A DNA stretch of 54,298 bases from an uncultured Eubacteriales bacterium (lineage in GTDB: Bacteria > Bacillota > Clostridia > Oscillospirales > UBA644): NCBI GenBank assembly GCA_905207625.1, contig CAJLLT010000015.1, positions 1-54,298 of the forward strand. Direction: 5' to 3'. The position numbers and the translations under genes were made by a program. Under the pieces are notes generated by a model. The model was not told the origin of the DNA, did not search any database, and saw nothing but the letters and a program-made list of their open reading frames with translations. This document shows, piece after piece, positions 24,505 through 32,944 of the stretch; the stretch's first letter is position 1, and every line of letters starts with the position of its first letter.

Positions 24505-25899
24505 ATGCTTCAGTTCAATAAAAAATCAAATCTGATCGAAGAGGAAACCTACCGGTATACCGTTCAGGATGTTGAATCCCCGAACCTTTACCGCGATATT
24601 TTTCCCTACACCGAGGTACCGAAGCTTCCCTTCAACCATCGCCGTGTTCCGATCAACATGCCGGAAAACATATGGATAACCGACACCACTTTCCGTGACG
24701 GACAGCAGTCCCGGGCACCTTACACGGTACAGCAGATGGTGGATATATTCAAGATGATACACCGTCTGTCCGGTCCCAAAGGTATTATACGCCAGACCGA
24801 GTTTTTCGTCTACAGTGAAAAGGACAGAAAAGCCCTGGAAAAGTGCATGGAACTCGGATATGAATTCCCGGAAATAACCACCTGGATAAGAGCATCCAAG
24901 GAAGACTTCAAACTGGTCAAGGATATCGGAATAAAAGAAACGGGCATCCTTGTTTCCTGTTCCGACTATCACATTTTCAACAAACTCAAGATGTCCCGTT
25001 CCCAGGCAATGGAGCATTACCTTGCGGTGGTTTCAGATGCCTTTGAAGCCGGACTTCGTCCGAGATGCCACTTCGAGGATATCACCAGAGCGGACTTTTA
25101 CGGCTTCGTGGTTCCCTTCGCCAATGCTCTGATGGATATGTCCCGGGACGCGGGAATACCGGTAAAGATCAGGGCATGCGACACCATGGGATACGGAGTT
25201 CCTTATGTGGGAGTTGCCCCTCCGCGGAGCGTTGCGGGCATAATATACGGTCTTCAGCATCACTCTGAGGTCCCCTCGGAATGGCTTGAGTGGCACGGTC
25301 ACAACGATTTTTACAAGGCGGTGGACAATGCCGCAACGGCATGGCTGTTCGGAGCCTCTGCGGTAAACTGCTCACTGTTCGGAATAGGCGAACGCACCGG
25401 AAATATTCCTCTGGAAGCAATGGTCATGGAATATATCGGCTTCAGAGGTACCCATGACGGAATGGACACTACGGTAATTACCGAGCTTGCGGATTACTTT
25501 GAAAAGGAGATCGGATACGAGATTCCTCCGATGACTCCTTTCGTCGGAAGAAACTTCAATGTCACCCGGGCGGGAATACATGCCGACGGACTGCTCAAGG
25601 ACGAAGAGATATACAATATTTTCGATACCGCAAAAATACTGAACCGCCCTGCCGGAGTTTCCATAAACAATGTTTCGGGGCTGGCATCCATCGCATTCTG
25701 GATCAATAACAGGTTCCACCTTACCGGAGAAAATACCGTAGACAAGAAGGATCCCGCAATAGTAAAGATGAAGGAATGGATCGACGCACAGTATTCCGAC
25801 GGACGGCAGACGGTCATAAGTGACGAGGAAATGATTGCCCTTGTGGCAAAGTTTGCCCCCCGGTATCTGAAGAAGCAGAGGAACAATGAAAAAAATTGA
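24505..25899 (+). CDS. DRE-TIM Claisen-condensing enzyme, candidate Re-citrate synthase
   Basis: 464-residue HMGL-like TIM-barrel synthase related to 2-isopropylmalate and homocitrate synthases. The metal/catalytic strand is TDTTFRDGQQ, a variant of the family's DxxxRDGxQ; HFEDITRADFYGFV, the Asp in RACDTMGYGVP and the metal His pair in EWHGHNDFY follow, then ALFGIGERTGN-like SLFGIGERTGNIPLE. The N-terminal extension (QDVESPNLYRDIF) and the absence of a leucine-binding C-terminal domain resemble the clostridial/Desulfovibrio group that includes Re-citrate synthase, often misannotated as isopropylmalate synthase or even histone methyltransferase. Substrate assignment is inference. The ATG has no good Shine-Dalgarno, which is unusual here. 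Confidence 0.75.
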   Translation: MLQFNKKSNLIEEETYRYTVQDVESPNLYRDIFPYTEVPKLPFNHRRVPINMPENIWITDTTFRDGQQSRAPYTVQQMVDIFKMIHRLSGPKGIIRQTEFFVYSEKDRKALEKCMELGYEFPEITTWIRASKEDFKLVKDIGIKETGILVSCSDYHIFNKLKMSRSQAMEHYLAVVSDAFEAGLRPRCHFEDITRADFYGFVVPFANALMDMSRDAGIPVKIRACDTMGYGVPYVGVAPPRSVAGIIYGLQHHSEVPSEWLEWHGHNDFYKAVDNAATAWLFGASAVNCSLFGIGERTGNIPLEAMVMEYIGFRGTHDGMDTTVITELADYFEKEIGYEIPPMTPFVGRNFNVTRAGIHADGLLKDEEIYNIFDTAKILNRPAGVSINNVSGLASIAFWINNRFHLTGENTVDKKDPAIVKMKEWIDAQYSDGRQTVISDEEMIALVAKFAPRYLKKQRNNEKN

Positions 25900-26554
25900 C
25901 AATGCGGAACAGGGCTCCCTGTACACGCGGGTATTCAAAGAAATAGAACACGCCATTCTCGTCGGTGAGATAGCTGACGGAGCACCGCTCACGGAACTGT
26001 CCCTATCGGAAGCCCTCGGGGTCAGCAGAACACCGGTGAGGGAAGCTCTCAGGCAGCTTGAACATGACGGACTGGTAAAAAGCACTCCGAATAAGGGGGT
26101 CGTTGTTGTCGGACTGTCGGACAAAGACATTGACGACATATATATGATCCGGATGATGATCGAAGGGTTGGCGGCGCGACTGGCGGCTCAGAACATCACC
26201 GACGATGAGATCAAGGAACTCGGAGAAATCGTTGAGCTCCAGGAATTTTACGCAAGCAAGGACGACTCCGGGCACGTAAAACAGCTTGATTCATCCTTTC
26301 ATGATACGCTTTATTCAATATGCCGCAGCAGACCTTTGGCAAGGATACTCACGCAGTTTCACAACTACATCCAGAAGCAGCGCGAAATGTCCATCCGCTC
26401 GGCGGGAAGAGCAAAAGCAGCAGTGGCGGAACACCGGAAAATATTTGACGCCATAGCCGCCCATGATGCGGACAACGCGGAAAAATACGCGAGAGAACAC
26501 ATTATTGCAGCGAAAGAAAGCCTGCACAACGTTATCAGTTCCCAAAGGGACTGA
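25886..26554 (+). CDS. GntR-family transcriptional regulator, FCD class
   Basis: 222 residues. An N-terminal winged helix (about 10-75) with LSLSEALGVSRTPVREALRQLEHDGLV, the standard GntR recognition segment, is followed by an all-helical FCD ligand-binding domain. Candidate metal/ligand residues are the Asp/His of LDSSFHDTL, the His of AEHRKIFDAI and the His of AREHIIAAKESL. The gene starts 14 bp inside the synthase gene with AGAGGA ahead, so the two are co-translated. The palindrome at 24432-24441 is the likely target. The effector is probably a small carboxylate, as in most FCD proteins, perhaps linked to the synthase. Confidence 0.9.
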   Translation: MKKIDNAEQGSLYTRVFKEIEHAILVGEIADGAPLTELSLSEALGVSRTPVREALRQLEHDGLVKSTPNKGVVVVGLSDKDIDDIYMIRMMIEGLAARLAAQNITDDEIKELGEIVELQEFYASKDDSGHVKQLDSSFHDTLYSICRSRPLARILTQFHNYIQKQREMSIRSAGRAKAAVAEHRKIFDAIAAHDADNAEKYAREHIIAAKESLHNVISSQRD

Positions 26555-26782
26555 CAAACGGTAATTATATACAGAGAACCGCTTAAACGGTCTTCCCGAC
26601 GGCAGACTCAGCCCCAGAAGCCTCCGGGTGATAATCCGCCTGACGGGTAAAAAAGGAAGACGGGGAGGTCTTCTTTACGGATGTCGAAAGGACGCGGAAC
26701 GTACCGGAACGATTCCCGCAAGATCGGTCCGAAATGTACGTTACCGCAGCCTCGGCTCCGGGCCTTGAAATAAAAAAAATGA
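26555..26782 (+). other. Untranslated stretch with competing hairpins
   Basis: No gene is supported. GTCTTCC (26590-26596) can pair with GGAAGAC (26655-26661); that strand can instead pair with GTCTTC (26668-26673), giving a hairpin followed by TTT. This mimics an attenuator, but there is no downstream gene on this strand before the terminator at 26783. It may be a long 3' UTR of the GntR operon or an independent RNA. Confidence 0.35.
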
Positions 26783-26820
26783 CCCCGAAAAAGGACTTTT
26801 CGGGGCTTTTGGTGTGTTTT
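26783..26820 (+). terminator. Intrinsic terminator
   Basis: CCCCGAAAA (26783-26791) and TTTTCGGGG (26797-26805) form a perfect stem, then CTTTTGGTGTGTTTTT. It is about 230 bp after the GntR stop. Confidence 0.85.
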
Positions 26821-26929
26821 TAAAACTATCGGTCGGACCGATCCGGAGAGAAACGGAATTATCTCCATGTTCGGATCCGGTGGAAATCTGTCACGCGACG
26901 GAGCGGTCAAAAGCCGAAATCAATAATGC

Positions 26930-26965
26930 AAAACGGCAGCAGCTTTCGGAGCCACCTGCCGTTTT
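26930..26965. terminator. Symmetric hairpin, possible bidirectional terminator
   Basis: AAAACGGCAG (26930-26939) and CTGCCGTTTT (26956-26965) give a 10-bp stem with a 16-nt loop. U-rich ends exist on both strands but are short. Confidence 0.45.
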
Positions 26966-26998
26966 CCCGCATTTTCCGGACATTTTTCCATTGCGGAC

Positions 26999-27119
26999 AA
27001 AAAAAGTGGCCGCAGTCAATAAGAACTGCGACCTAAACAAAAAAAGAGAGAGGGGGAGGTAGTAATCAAACAAAAATCAAAAACGATTACCTTGTTGATA
27101 CGTCGGCATCCGCCAACGC
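26999..27119 (-). ncRNA. Candidate small RNA (about 120 nt)
   Basis: Read on the minus strand: a TATAAT element (27126-27131), then from about 27119 a hairpin CGTTGGC-GGAT-GCCGACG (27101-27118), a second hairpin (27058-27091, GGTAATC with GATTAC), and a third, GGTCGCAGT-8 nt-ACTGCGGCC (27008-27033), followed by ACTTTTTTT, a clear intrinsic terminator. The expected start falls on the first hairpin. No good -35 is seen at 17 bp, so the promoter is uncertain. Open frames across it are short and lack ribosome binding sites. Family not recognised. Confidence 0.5.
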
Positions 27120-27207
27120 TCATACATTATAAGCCTTAAATAAGTCAAAAAAGTTAAAACTTTTTTACATTTTTTTGTATTATTAGTTTCTTTTTCTCTT
27201 TTCCCTA

Positions 27208-27236
27208 TTGATTTTTCTTCCGTTTTGTGGTAAAAT
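27208..27236 (+). promoter_or_regulatory. Promoter of the two-component operon
   Basis: TTGATT (27208-27213), 17 bp, TAAAAT (27231-27236). It leaves a leader of about 170 nt, in which I see no clear regulatory structure. Confidence 0.55.
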
Positions 27237-27414
27237 AACAGAAAGAAAAAACCTTTTGTCCCCGCTGTCTTTGAATTTTGTAAAATTTTTGTACAGTCTG
27301 AGACTAAAAACACTGTTAAACTTACAGGTAAAGGTACAACCGTACCTTTCTGTATTCCGCGCCTATACCGGGGTCTCCCGGACATAAAAAACCGAACCTT
27401 AAGGGGGCTGTGAT

Positions 27415-28125
27415 ATGGCAAAACTTATATATGTGGTTGATGACGAGGAAAGCATACGGCAGATAGTCCGTTCCTACCTGGAAAAAGAGGGCTACACTGT
27501 GGAGGAATTTGCCAACGGTGAAGATGCCATGGCGGCATATACCAAAAGGATTCCTGACATGCTCATAATCGATATCATGATGCCGGGAATGTCCGGTTAC
27601 GAACTGTGCAACGAGATCAGGAAGAAGGCAAATACTCCGATAATAATCATTTCCGCCCGTGACGAGGAACTTGACCGTATTCTCGGTATAGAAATGGGAG
27701 CGGACGATTATATGCCCAAACCCTTCTCTCCCCGTGAAATGGTCGCAAGGGTCAAGGCGCTGTTCCGCCGCATCGATGGCGGTGAGGAGAAAAAAGACAA
27801 CTCCGTGCCGCAGTGCCGCGATCTGCGCATTTATCCTTCCGAGAGACGGGTTGTAAAGGTCGTTGGCGACAAGGAAGAAGAGATACAGCTCACGGCTATG
27901 GAATACGACTTTATAAACTTCATGGTCACAAACAAGAACAGAGTCTTCACCAGGGCGCAGCTGCTGACGAATATCTGGGAGTATCAGTATCTCGGAGACA
28001 CCCGTGCCGTTGATGACCTGGTAAAAAGAATACGGAAAAAGCTTGATGCGGCAAAAACCGATTTTTGCATCGAAACAGTCTGGGGCTACGGATATAAAGT
28101 TACCGACAGTCCGGAAAACATATGA
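27415..28125 (+). CDS. Response regulator, OmpR/PhoB family
   Basis: 236 residues. Receiver domain 1-120 with the acidic pair in VVDDEES, the phosphoacceptor in LIIDIMMPGMSG, and KPFSPREM; then an OmpR-type winged helix (about 135-232) with LTAMEYDFINFM, TRAQLLTNIW and DLVKRIRKKLD. It is cytosolic and acts with the histidine kinase encoded 4 bp into its end. AAGGGGG lies 8 nt before the ATG. Targets are not readable; the convergent ABC exporter gene is a candidate. Confidence 0.94.
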   Translation: MAKLIYVVDDEESIRQIVRSYLEKEGYTVEEFANGEDAMAAYTKRIPDMLIIDIMMPGMSGYELCNEIRKKANTPIIIISARDEELDRILGIEMGADDYMPKPFSPREMVARVKALFRRIDGGEEKKDNSVPQCRDLRIYPSERRVVKVVGDKEEEIQLTAMEYDFINFMVTNKNRVFTRAQLLTNIWEYQYLGDTRAVDDLVKRIRKKLDAAKTDFCIETVWGYGYKVTDSPENI

Positions 28126-29507
28126 AAATAAGTATAAAAACAAAACTTCTTCTGTCTTTCACCGCCGTGATACTTATCATGGCGGTAATTTCCGTAAGCT
28201 TCATTTCGATCTTTGCCGACACATATCTTCAGCAGCAGGCGACAAGACAACTGAAAGATTACGCCGACAGAATAGTCATTTCCGTCGTGGGACAGCAGAA
28301 AAAGCCCTCCGTCGAGAGCCTCCGGCTGGTTCTCTCTCAGATAGCGGAAAAAGATTACTCCCTGGCACTTTTCAACGATAACGACGAGTATCAGACAGGA
28401 TTCAGGATGGACCGTCTGAGCATCTCAGGAGAAAACTTCGTCTCTGCCGTAAAACCGAAGCTTTCGGTTCAGGGACCGGGTCTTATAAAAGACGGAAGTT
28501 CGATCTATTCCATATATACGCGGTCAATACGCAGCAGCGAGGACACTGACAAAAAACTCTGCACAATCGTCCTGGTGATGCAGACCGACACATACGGGCT
28601 GGACAGAGCTCTCTTCGCCTTTTTTATTACCTCCATTTTCTTCTCCGCAATAATTGCCGTAGCATCGGCGGCTATATTCTCAAGGACGCTGACGACAAAT
28701 CTTAAGAAATTGCAGCAAAAAGCGGACATGCTTGCCCACAGGCAGTTTGACAGTGTGGTGACCGTAGAGGCAAACGATGAGGTTGGAGAACTTGCCCGGT
28801 CCATAGACCTTATGGCAAAGAGCATCCAGGAATACGACAACAGTCAGAAGCTTTTCCTGCAGAATGCATCACATGAGCTCAAAACGCCTCTTATGTCAAT
28901 CCAGGGATATGTAGAGGGACTCAAGGACGGCGTATTTGAGAACCGGGATCAGACTTATGACACCATTCTGGCGCAGACAAAAAGACTGGAAAAAATAATC
29001 GAAGACGTGCTTTATCTGTCCAAAATAGAAACGACGAAGGAAGTTCTCGACGAAAGGGCTGTCACCGCCGGAGACATTGTGGACGAAGCGATTGGCAGGG
29101 TATCCGGTATTGCGGCCTCCGCAAATATTGCCCTGGTCCGGGGAAACATGGAAAATATTTCGGTATATGCGGACACAGACCGCATGGCGACTGCGCTTTC
29201 CAACATTCTCTCAAACTGTCTCAGATTCGCAAAAACAGAAGTAATGCTTTCCACCTTTATCAGTGACGGGCAGGTCTGTTTTGTTATACGTGACGACGGT
29301 CCGGGGATCTCGCAGGAGGATATCCCCCACCTTTTCGAAAGGTTTTATAAAGGCAGAAACGGCAAGCACGGTCTGGGGCTCGCGATCGCAAAAGCTGTGG
29401 TGGAGCAGCATCACGGAACCATAACCGCATACAACCGTACCGACGGACAGAGCGGCGCAGTATTTGAGATAAAAATTCCCATAGCCGCCCAATTGGCTGA
29501 AGAGTAG
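28122..29507 (+). CDS. Sensor histidine kinase
   Basis: 461-residue membrane kinase. Transmembrane segments lie at about 7-30 and 160-185, enclosing an extracytoplasmic sensor domain of about 130 residues. A HAMP linker (to about 240), a HisKA domain with the phosphorylated His in NASHELKTPLMSIQGY, and an HATPase domain with ALSNILSNCLRF, DDGPGIS and GLGLAIAKAVVEQHHG follow. Overlapping start and stop (ATGA) with the regulator gene indicate coupled translation. The signal sensed is unknown. Confidence 0.94.
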   Translation: MKISIKTKLLLSFTAVILIMAVISVSFISIFADTYLQQQATRQLKDYADRIVISVVGQQKKPSVESLRLVLSQIAEKDYSLALFNDNDEYQTGFRMDRLSISGENFVSAVKPKLSVQGPGLIKDGSSIYSIYTRSIRSSEDTDKKLCTIVLVMQTDTYGLDRALFAFFITSIFFSAIIAVASAAIFSRTLTTNLKKLQQKADMLAHRQFDSVVTVEANDEVGELARSIDLMAKSIQEYDNSQKLFLQNASHELKTPLMSIQGYVEGLKDGVFENRDQTYDTILAQTKRLEKIIEDVLYLSKIETTKEVLDERAVTAGDIVDEAIGRVSGIAASANIALVRGNMENISVYADTDRMATALSNILSNCLRFAKTEVMLSTFISDGQVCFVIRDDGPGISQEDIPHLFERFYKGRNGKHGLGLAIAKAVVEQHHGTITAYNRTDGQSGAVFEIKIPIAAQLAEE

Positions 29508-29542
29508 AACCTCCCGTAAAATTTCAGATCAGAAACTTACAT

Positions 29543-29584
29543 GCAGACATAGACTGCCCGGAGTTCCGGGCAGTCTATGTCTGC
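29543..29584. terminator. 19-bp perfect hairpin between convergent genes
   Basis: Positions 29543-29561 and 29566-29584 are perfect inverted repeats of 19 bp around AGTT. No strong U-run follows on the plus strand (TTCTAT). It sits between the kinase gene and the ABC gene and most likely ends transcription from both sides. Confidence 0.7.
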
Positions 29585-29707
29585 TTCTATACTCAAACAC
29601 TTTGCGGACTCTCCGCACAATAAATCCGCCCCTTAGCCATGGATATGGCGGAGGGGCGGGCTTTGTCTCTGAAAAACCTGTGCAATATACAGGTACGGAA
29701 TACGGTA

Positions 29708-32335
29708 TTACTCAGACCTCAGAGCTTCAACGGGGTCTTTTCCAGCGGCGATACCGGCGGGAATGAGACCGGCAATAAAGGTCATGAACATGCTTATCGC
29801 CACAAGGATGAGCCCACCCTGCCAGGGCAATGCTGCAAGCCCCTGTATACCGGTAAGGGATGCGATTATGATATTTGCGGGAATAAGGAGAAGTAACGTT
29901 ATCCCTATTCCGAGAGCCCCGGAGGTGAAGCCTATGATGAGCGTCTCCGCATTGAAAACCCGGGAAATATCACGTTTTGAAGCGCCTACAGCCCGGAGTA
30001 TTCCTATTTCTTTTGTTCTCTCAAGAACGGAAATGTAAGTTATTATTCCTATCATTATGGCGGAAACAACCAGGGATATGGCAACAAACGCGATAAGAAT
30101 GTAACTTATGGCGTCGATGACCGTAGTCACGGAGGACATCAGTATGCCGACATAATCGGTGTAGCTTATCTGATAATCTTCCCCTACTGTGCCGTTGTAA
30201 TCTGAGATATACTGTTTTATTTTTTCTTTGGATTCGAAATCCTTCGGATAAATCAGCACACTTTCCGGCTCATCAATATCCGAAACACCGAGAAGGGTCA
30301 TGTTCTGCCCGTAACTGGAAGAGGAGGTCTCAGGCTTCAGTCTCGGCGCAAACTGATCAAGAATCTGTTCCCGTGTCATACCGTCGGACTGCATTTTTTC
30401 AATATACCCCACAACAGACGCCTGTTCGGAAGGATCAAGGGCGGCAATATACGCATCAAGATCCTCCCAGGTGGGAACATACTCTTCATCCGAAGCAAAA
30501 TCCGTTCCGGTGAAAACATCTGTTTCCGGGTACAGTTTCTGCTGCCTGACGATCTCCGATGAATTTACAAGGCCTATGAGATATTCCATCAGATCCGCAC
30601 GGTATCCCACCGTCCCGGAAACGGACGACGTTACAGCGTTCTCGGCCGGTCTGAGAATACCGACGACCCGGATCTCAGGCGCAGATTCAAGCCTTGAACA
30701 GACCCATACAGGATCATCGCTGCGGTCAGCCCATCCGGTCTCCGTTTTTTCGTAAAGCTCGGTATTCGGAAGGAGTTTATACGTCAGGGACAAAAGGCTG
30801 TCATAACTGAAACTCACCTGTTCAGATGCTTCGGACCGTGGTGTCTGCTCTCCGTTCATCATATCCGAAATGATCTGCCTGAGATCTTCGGTATCAAGCA
30901 GTCCCAGGGAATACAGGGCATAATCGGTTATCTCGTTATTTTCATTGGCAATTATGACTATTTCATTGTACTTTTCCGGAAAACGTCCGGCGACAACCTG
31001 ATACTGTTCCCGGAGAAGCGCATCGTTGTCTATCATCTGCTGCCATACTTCCCCGTATCCCATTGAGGACATCCCGGAACCGGATGTTGTCTGCCCATCC
31101 ATACCTCCCATTCCCACAGACTCAAAAACAGAGGAGGGATTTATCCGGAGTATTTCACCGTCACGGACGGTATATATATTCAAGGGGGTGGTATAGGTAT
31201 ACTGCACATCTGTCACCAGATCTGAAATTCCGTTTGCGGGATCCTGAAGATACTTTCTGAAGGCGGTTATATCGTTTGTCCTGACCTGACTGCTCATGGC
31301 AGAAATAAAATCCGTCATAACATCCATGGAATATATCCGGTCAAGATCATGCTCCTTGCCGCTGTCCCTGCCGGACATTGAAGAAAGCAGCCCGGACATA
31401 TCAACGCTTTTCCGCTCTATGGACAGAGGATAGGAGGACATGGTCTGCTCCTGAACACGGTTTATATATGCCTGAGCCCCACTGGACAGAGCAAGTATCA
31501 GCGCTATCCCGATAATTCCTATGGAACCGGCAAAACTTGTCAGAAGTGTACGCCCCTTCTTGGTCATAAGATTGTTAAGGCTGAGTGACAATGCCGTAAA
31601 GAAAGACATTGAAGGCTTTTTTGCCCTCTTTCCGTTCCCTTCCCGCTCCGGCTGAGGAGAATAAGGGGCGGAGTCACTTATTATGTTCCCGTCAAGAAGT
31701 TTCACCGTCCGGGTGGCATACCTGGCGGCGAGCTCCGGGTTATGGGTCACCATGATAACGAGTCTGTCCTTTGCCACGTTTTTGAGCAGTTCCATTATCT
31801 GGACACTCGTTTCACTGTCAAGGGCCCCCGTAGGTTCATCCGCAAGGACTATATCCGGATCGTTTACAAGTGCCCTCGCGATTGCGACACGCTGCATCTG
31901 ACCGCCGGACATCTGATTCGGTTTCTTCCGCAGCTGATCTCCCAGCCCCACACTTCTGAGCGCTTCCACGGCTCTGCGGCGGCGTTCGCCCTTCGGGACC
32001 CCGGTAAGGGTAAGGGCAAGTTCAACATTCGCAAGCACAGTCTGATGGGGGATCAGATTATAACTCTGAAAAACAAATCCCACGGAATGATTCCTGTAAC
32101 TGTCCCAATCCCGGTCATTGAAGCTTTTTGTACTCTTCCCGTTTATCACCAGATCCCCGGAGGTATACTCATCCAGTCCTCCGATTATATTGAGCAAGGT
32201 GGTCTTGCCGCAACCGGAAGGACCGAGAACAGCAACAAATTCGCTCCGGCGGAAATCCACACTGACTCCACGGAGAGCTTCCACTGTCGTGTCTGCCACC
32301 GTGTATTTTTTGGTAATGTTTTTTAAACTGAGCAT
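29708..32335 (-). CDS. ABC transporter, fused ATPase and FtsX-like permease (MacB-like)
   Basis: 875 residues. ATPase domain 1-220 with Walker A GPSGCGKTT, signature MSGGQMQRVAIARAL and Walker B VLADEPTGALD; a basic linker; a first transmembrane helix about 275-297 (GIIGIALILALSSGAQ); a large extracytoplasmic domain of about 440 residues; and three C-terminal helices with the FtsX block (ISYILIAFVAISLVVSAIMIG, KEIGILRAVGASKRDI). Such proteins act as mechanotransducing exporters or lipoprotein/peptide resistance pumps. The start at 32335 has GAGG 6 nt upstream, whereas a start at 32359 has none. The gene is convergent with the two-component operon. Confidence 0.92.
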   Translation of the reverse strand: MLSLKNITKKYTVADTTVEALRGVSVDFRRSEFVAVLGPSGCGKTTLLNIIGGLDEYTSGDLVINGKSTKSFNDRDWDSYRNHSVGFVFQSYNLIPHQTVLANVELALTLTGVPKGERRRRAVEALRSVGLGDQLRKKPNQMSGGQMQRVAIARALVNDPDIVLADEPTGALDSETSVQIMELLKNVAKDRLVIMVTHNPELAARYATRTVKLLDGNIISDSAPYSPQPEREGNGKRAKKPSMSFFTALSLSLNNLMTKKGRTLLTSFAGSIGIIGIALILALSSGAQAYINRVQEQTMSSYPLSIERKSVDMSGLLSSMSGRDSGKEHDLDRIYSMDVMTDFISAMSSQVRTNDITAFRKYLQDPANGISDLVTDVQYTYTTPLNIYTVRDGEILRINPSSVFESVGMGGMDGQTTSGSGMSSMGYGEVWQQMIDNDALLREQYQVVAGRFPEKYNEIVIIANENNEITDYALYSLGLLDTEDLRQIISDMMNGEQTPRSEASEQVSFSYDSLLSLTYKLLPNTELYEKTETGWADRSDDPVWVCSRLESAPEIRVVGILRPAENAVTSSVSGTVGYRADLMEYLIGLVNSSEIVRQQKLYPETDVFTGTDFASDEEYVPTWEDLDAYIAALDPSEQASVVGYIEKMQSDGMTREQILDQFAPRLKPETSSSSYGQNMTLLGVSDIDEPESVLIYPKDFESKEKIKQYISDYNGTVGEDYQISYTDYVGILMSSVTTVIDAISYILIAFVAISLVVSAIMIGIITYISVLERTKEIGILRAVGASKRDISRVFNAETLIIGFTSGALGIGITLLLLIPANIIIASLTGIQGLAALPWQGGLILVAISMFMTFIAGLIPAGIAAGKDPVEALRSE

Positions 32336-32643
32336 ATTTGCCTCATTTCCGCTGTACATTCCGGCAACCGAAAACTCTCCGTTCGCAGTGACCGGGTAAT
32401 TCTTCGTTATATATTTTTATTTTACCCTTCCGCTGTAAAGGAAATATGTAACAAATAGGAATTTTTTCCGCCTTTTGCCGCTACCAGGCACGGCTTTATC
32501 CAAACCGGGAAGCTCAACGCAGGATCTTCCGGGCTGTCTGCATTTTTCCCCGAAGAAATCCGGAGGAGCAAAAATTTCCTCTCCCCCGGATCATGTCACG
32601 GAAGCCATTTTCAGTCTTTTTTACGACAAGTTTCGCAATCTGC
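32336..32643. other. Divergent intergenic region
   Basis: 308 bp between the ABC gene start and the feo promoter. The minus strand contains AT-rich promoter-like sequence around 32400-32460 (TTTACA and TAAAAT elements) but no pair with good spacing. 32470-32630 shows nothing I can name. Confidence 0.4.
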
Positions 32644-32672
32644 TTGACAAAGGTGTTAGTTTCAGCTAACAT
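32644..32672 (+). promoter_or_regulatory. feo operon promoter
   Basis: TTGACA (32644-32649), 17 bp, TAACAT (32667-32672). The spacer and -10 are overlapped by the palindrome at 32654-32671. Confidence 0.75.
32654..32671 (+). promoter_or_regulatory. DtxR/MntR-class metal-regulator operator
   Basis: TGTTAG-TTTCAG-CTAACA, perfect 6-bp arms with a 6-bp centre, contains TTAG-N6-CTAA, as in DtxR/IdeR/MntR boxes. Its position between -35 and -10 of feoA is ideal for Fe(II)-dependent repression. Confidence 0.68.
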
Positions 32673-32716
32673 ATACAGTGAAACTCTTTAATTTTACATA
32701 ATACGGGAGAAAAGAA

Positions 32717-32941
32717 ATGACCCTTGACAAATTGCCTGCGGGCAAAAGCGGCATTATAGAGACCGTAGGGGGCGAGGGTGCCCTCAGGCTGAGACTACTT
32801 GACATGGGACTCATCCCCGGAACAGCCGTTTCCGTTGAAAAGATCGCCCCTCTGGGTGACCCTGTTCAGATACGGATCAGAGGATATGAACTGACTATAA
32901 GAAAGGATGACGCCGGACACATCACCGTGACGGAGAAATAA
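32717..32941 (+). CDS. feoA: Ferrous iron transport protein A
   Basis: 74-residue SH3-like cytosolic protein that assists FeoB. The family pattern LRLRLLDMGLIPGTAVSVEKIAPLGDPVQIRIRGYELTIR-like spacing is complete (RLLDMGLIPGT near residue 31). GGAG precedes the ATG. It lies 3 bp before feoB in the same transcript. Confidence 0.95.
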   Translation: MTLDKLPAGKSGIIETVGGEGALRLRLLDMGLIPGTAVSVEKIAPLGDPVQIRIRGYELTIRKDDAGHITVTEK

Positions 32942-32944
32942 GAT

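Noticed and set aside
26814..27073. Short open frames on both strands around the small-RNA candidate, including a hydrophobic 60-residue frame reading like a toxin peptide
   Set aside because: The frame runs through the terminator hairpin and has no ribosome binding site; its hydrophobic look comes from the U-rich and hairpin sequence.
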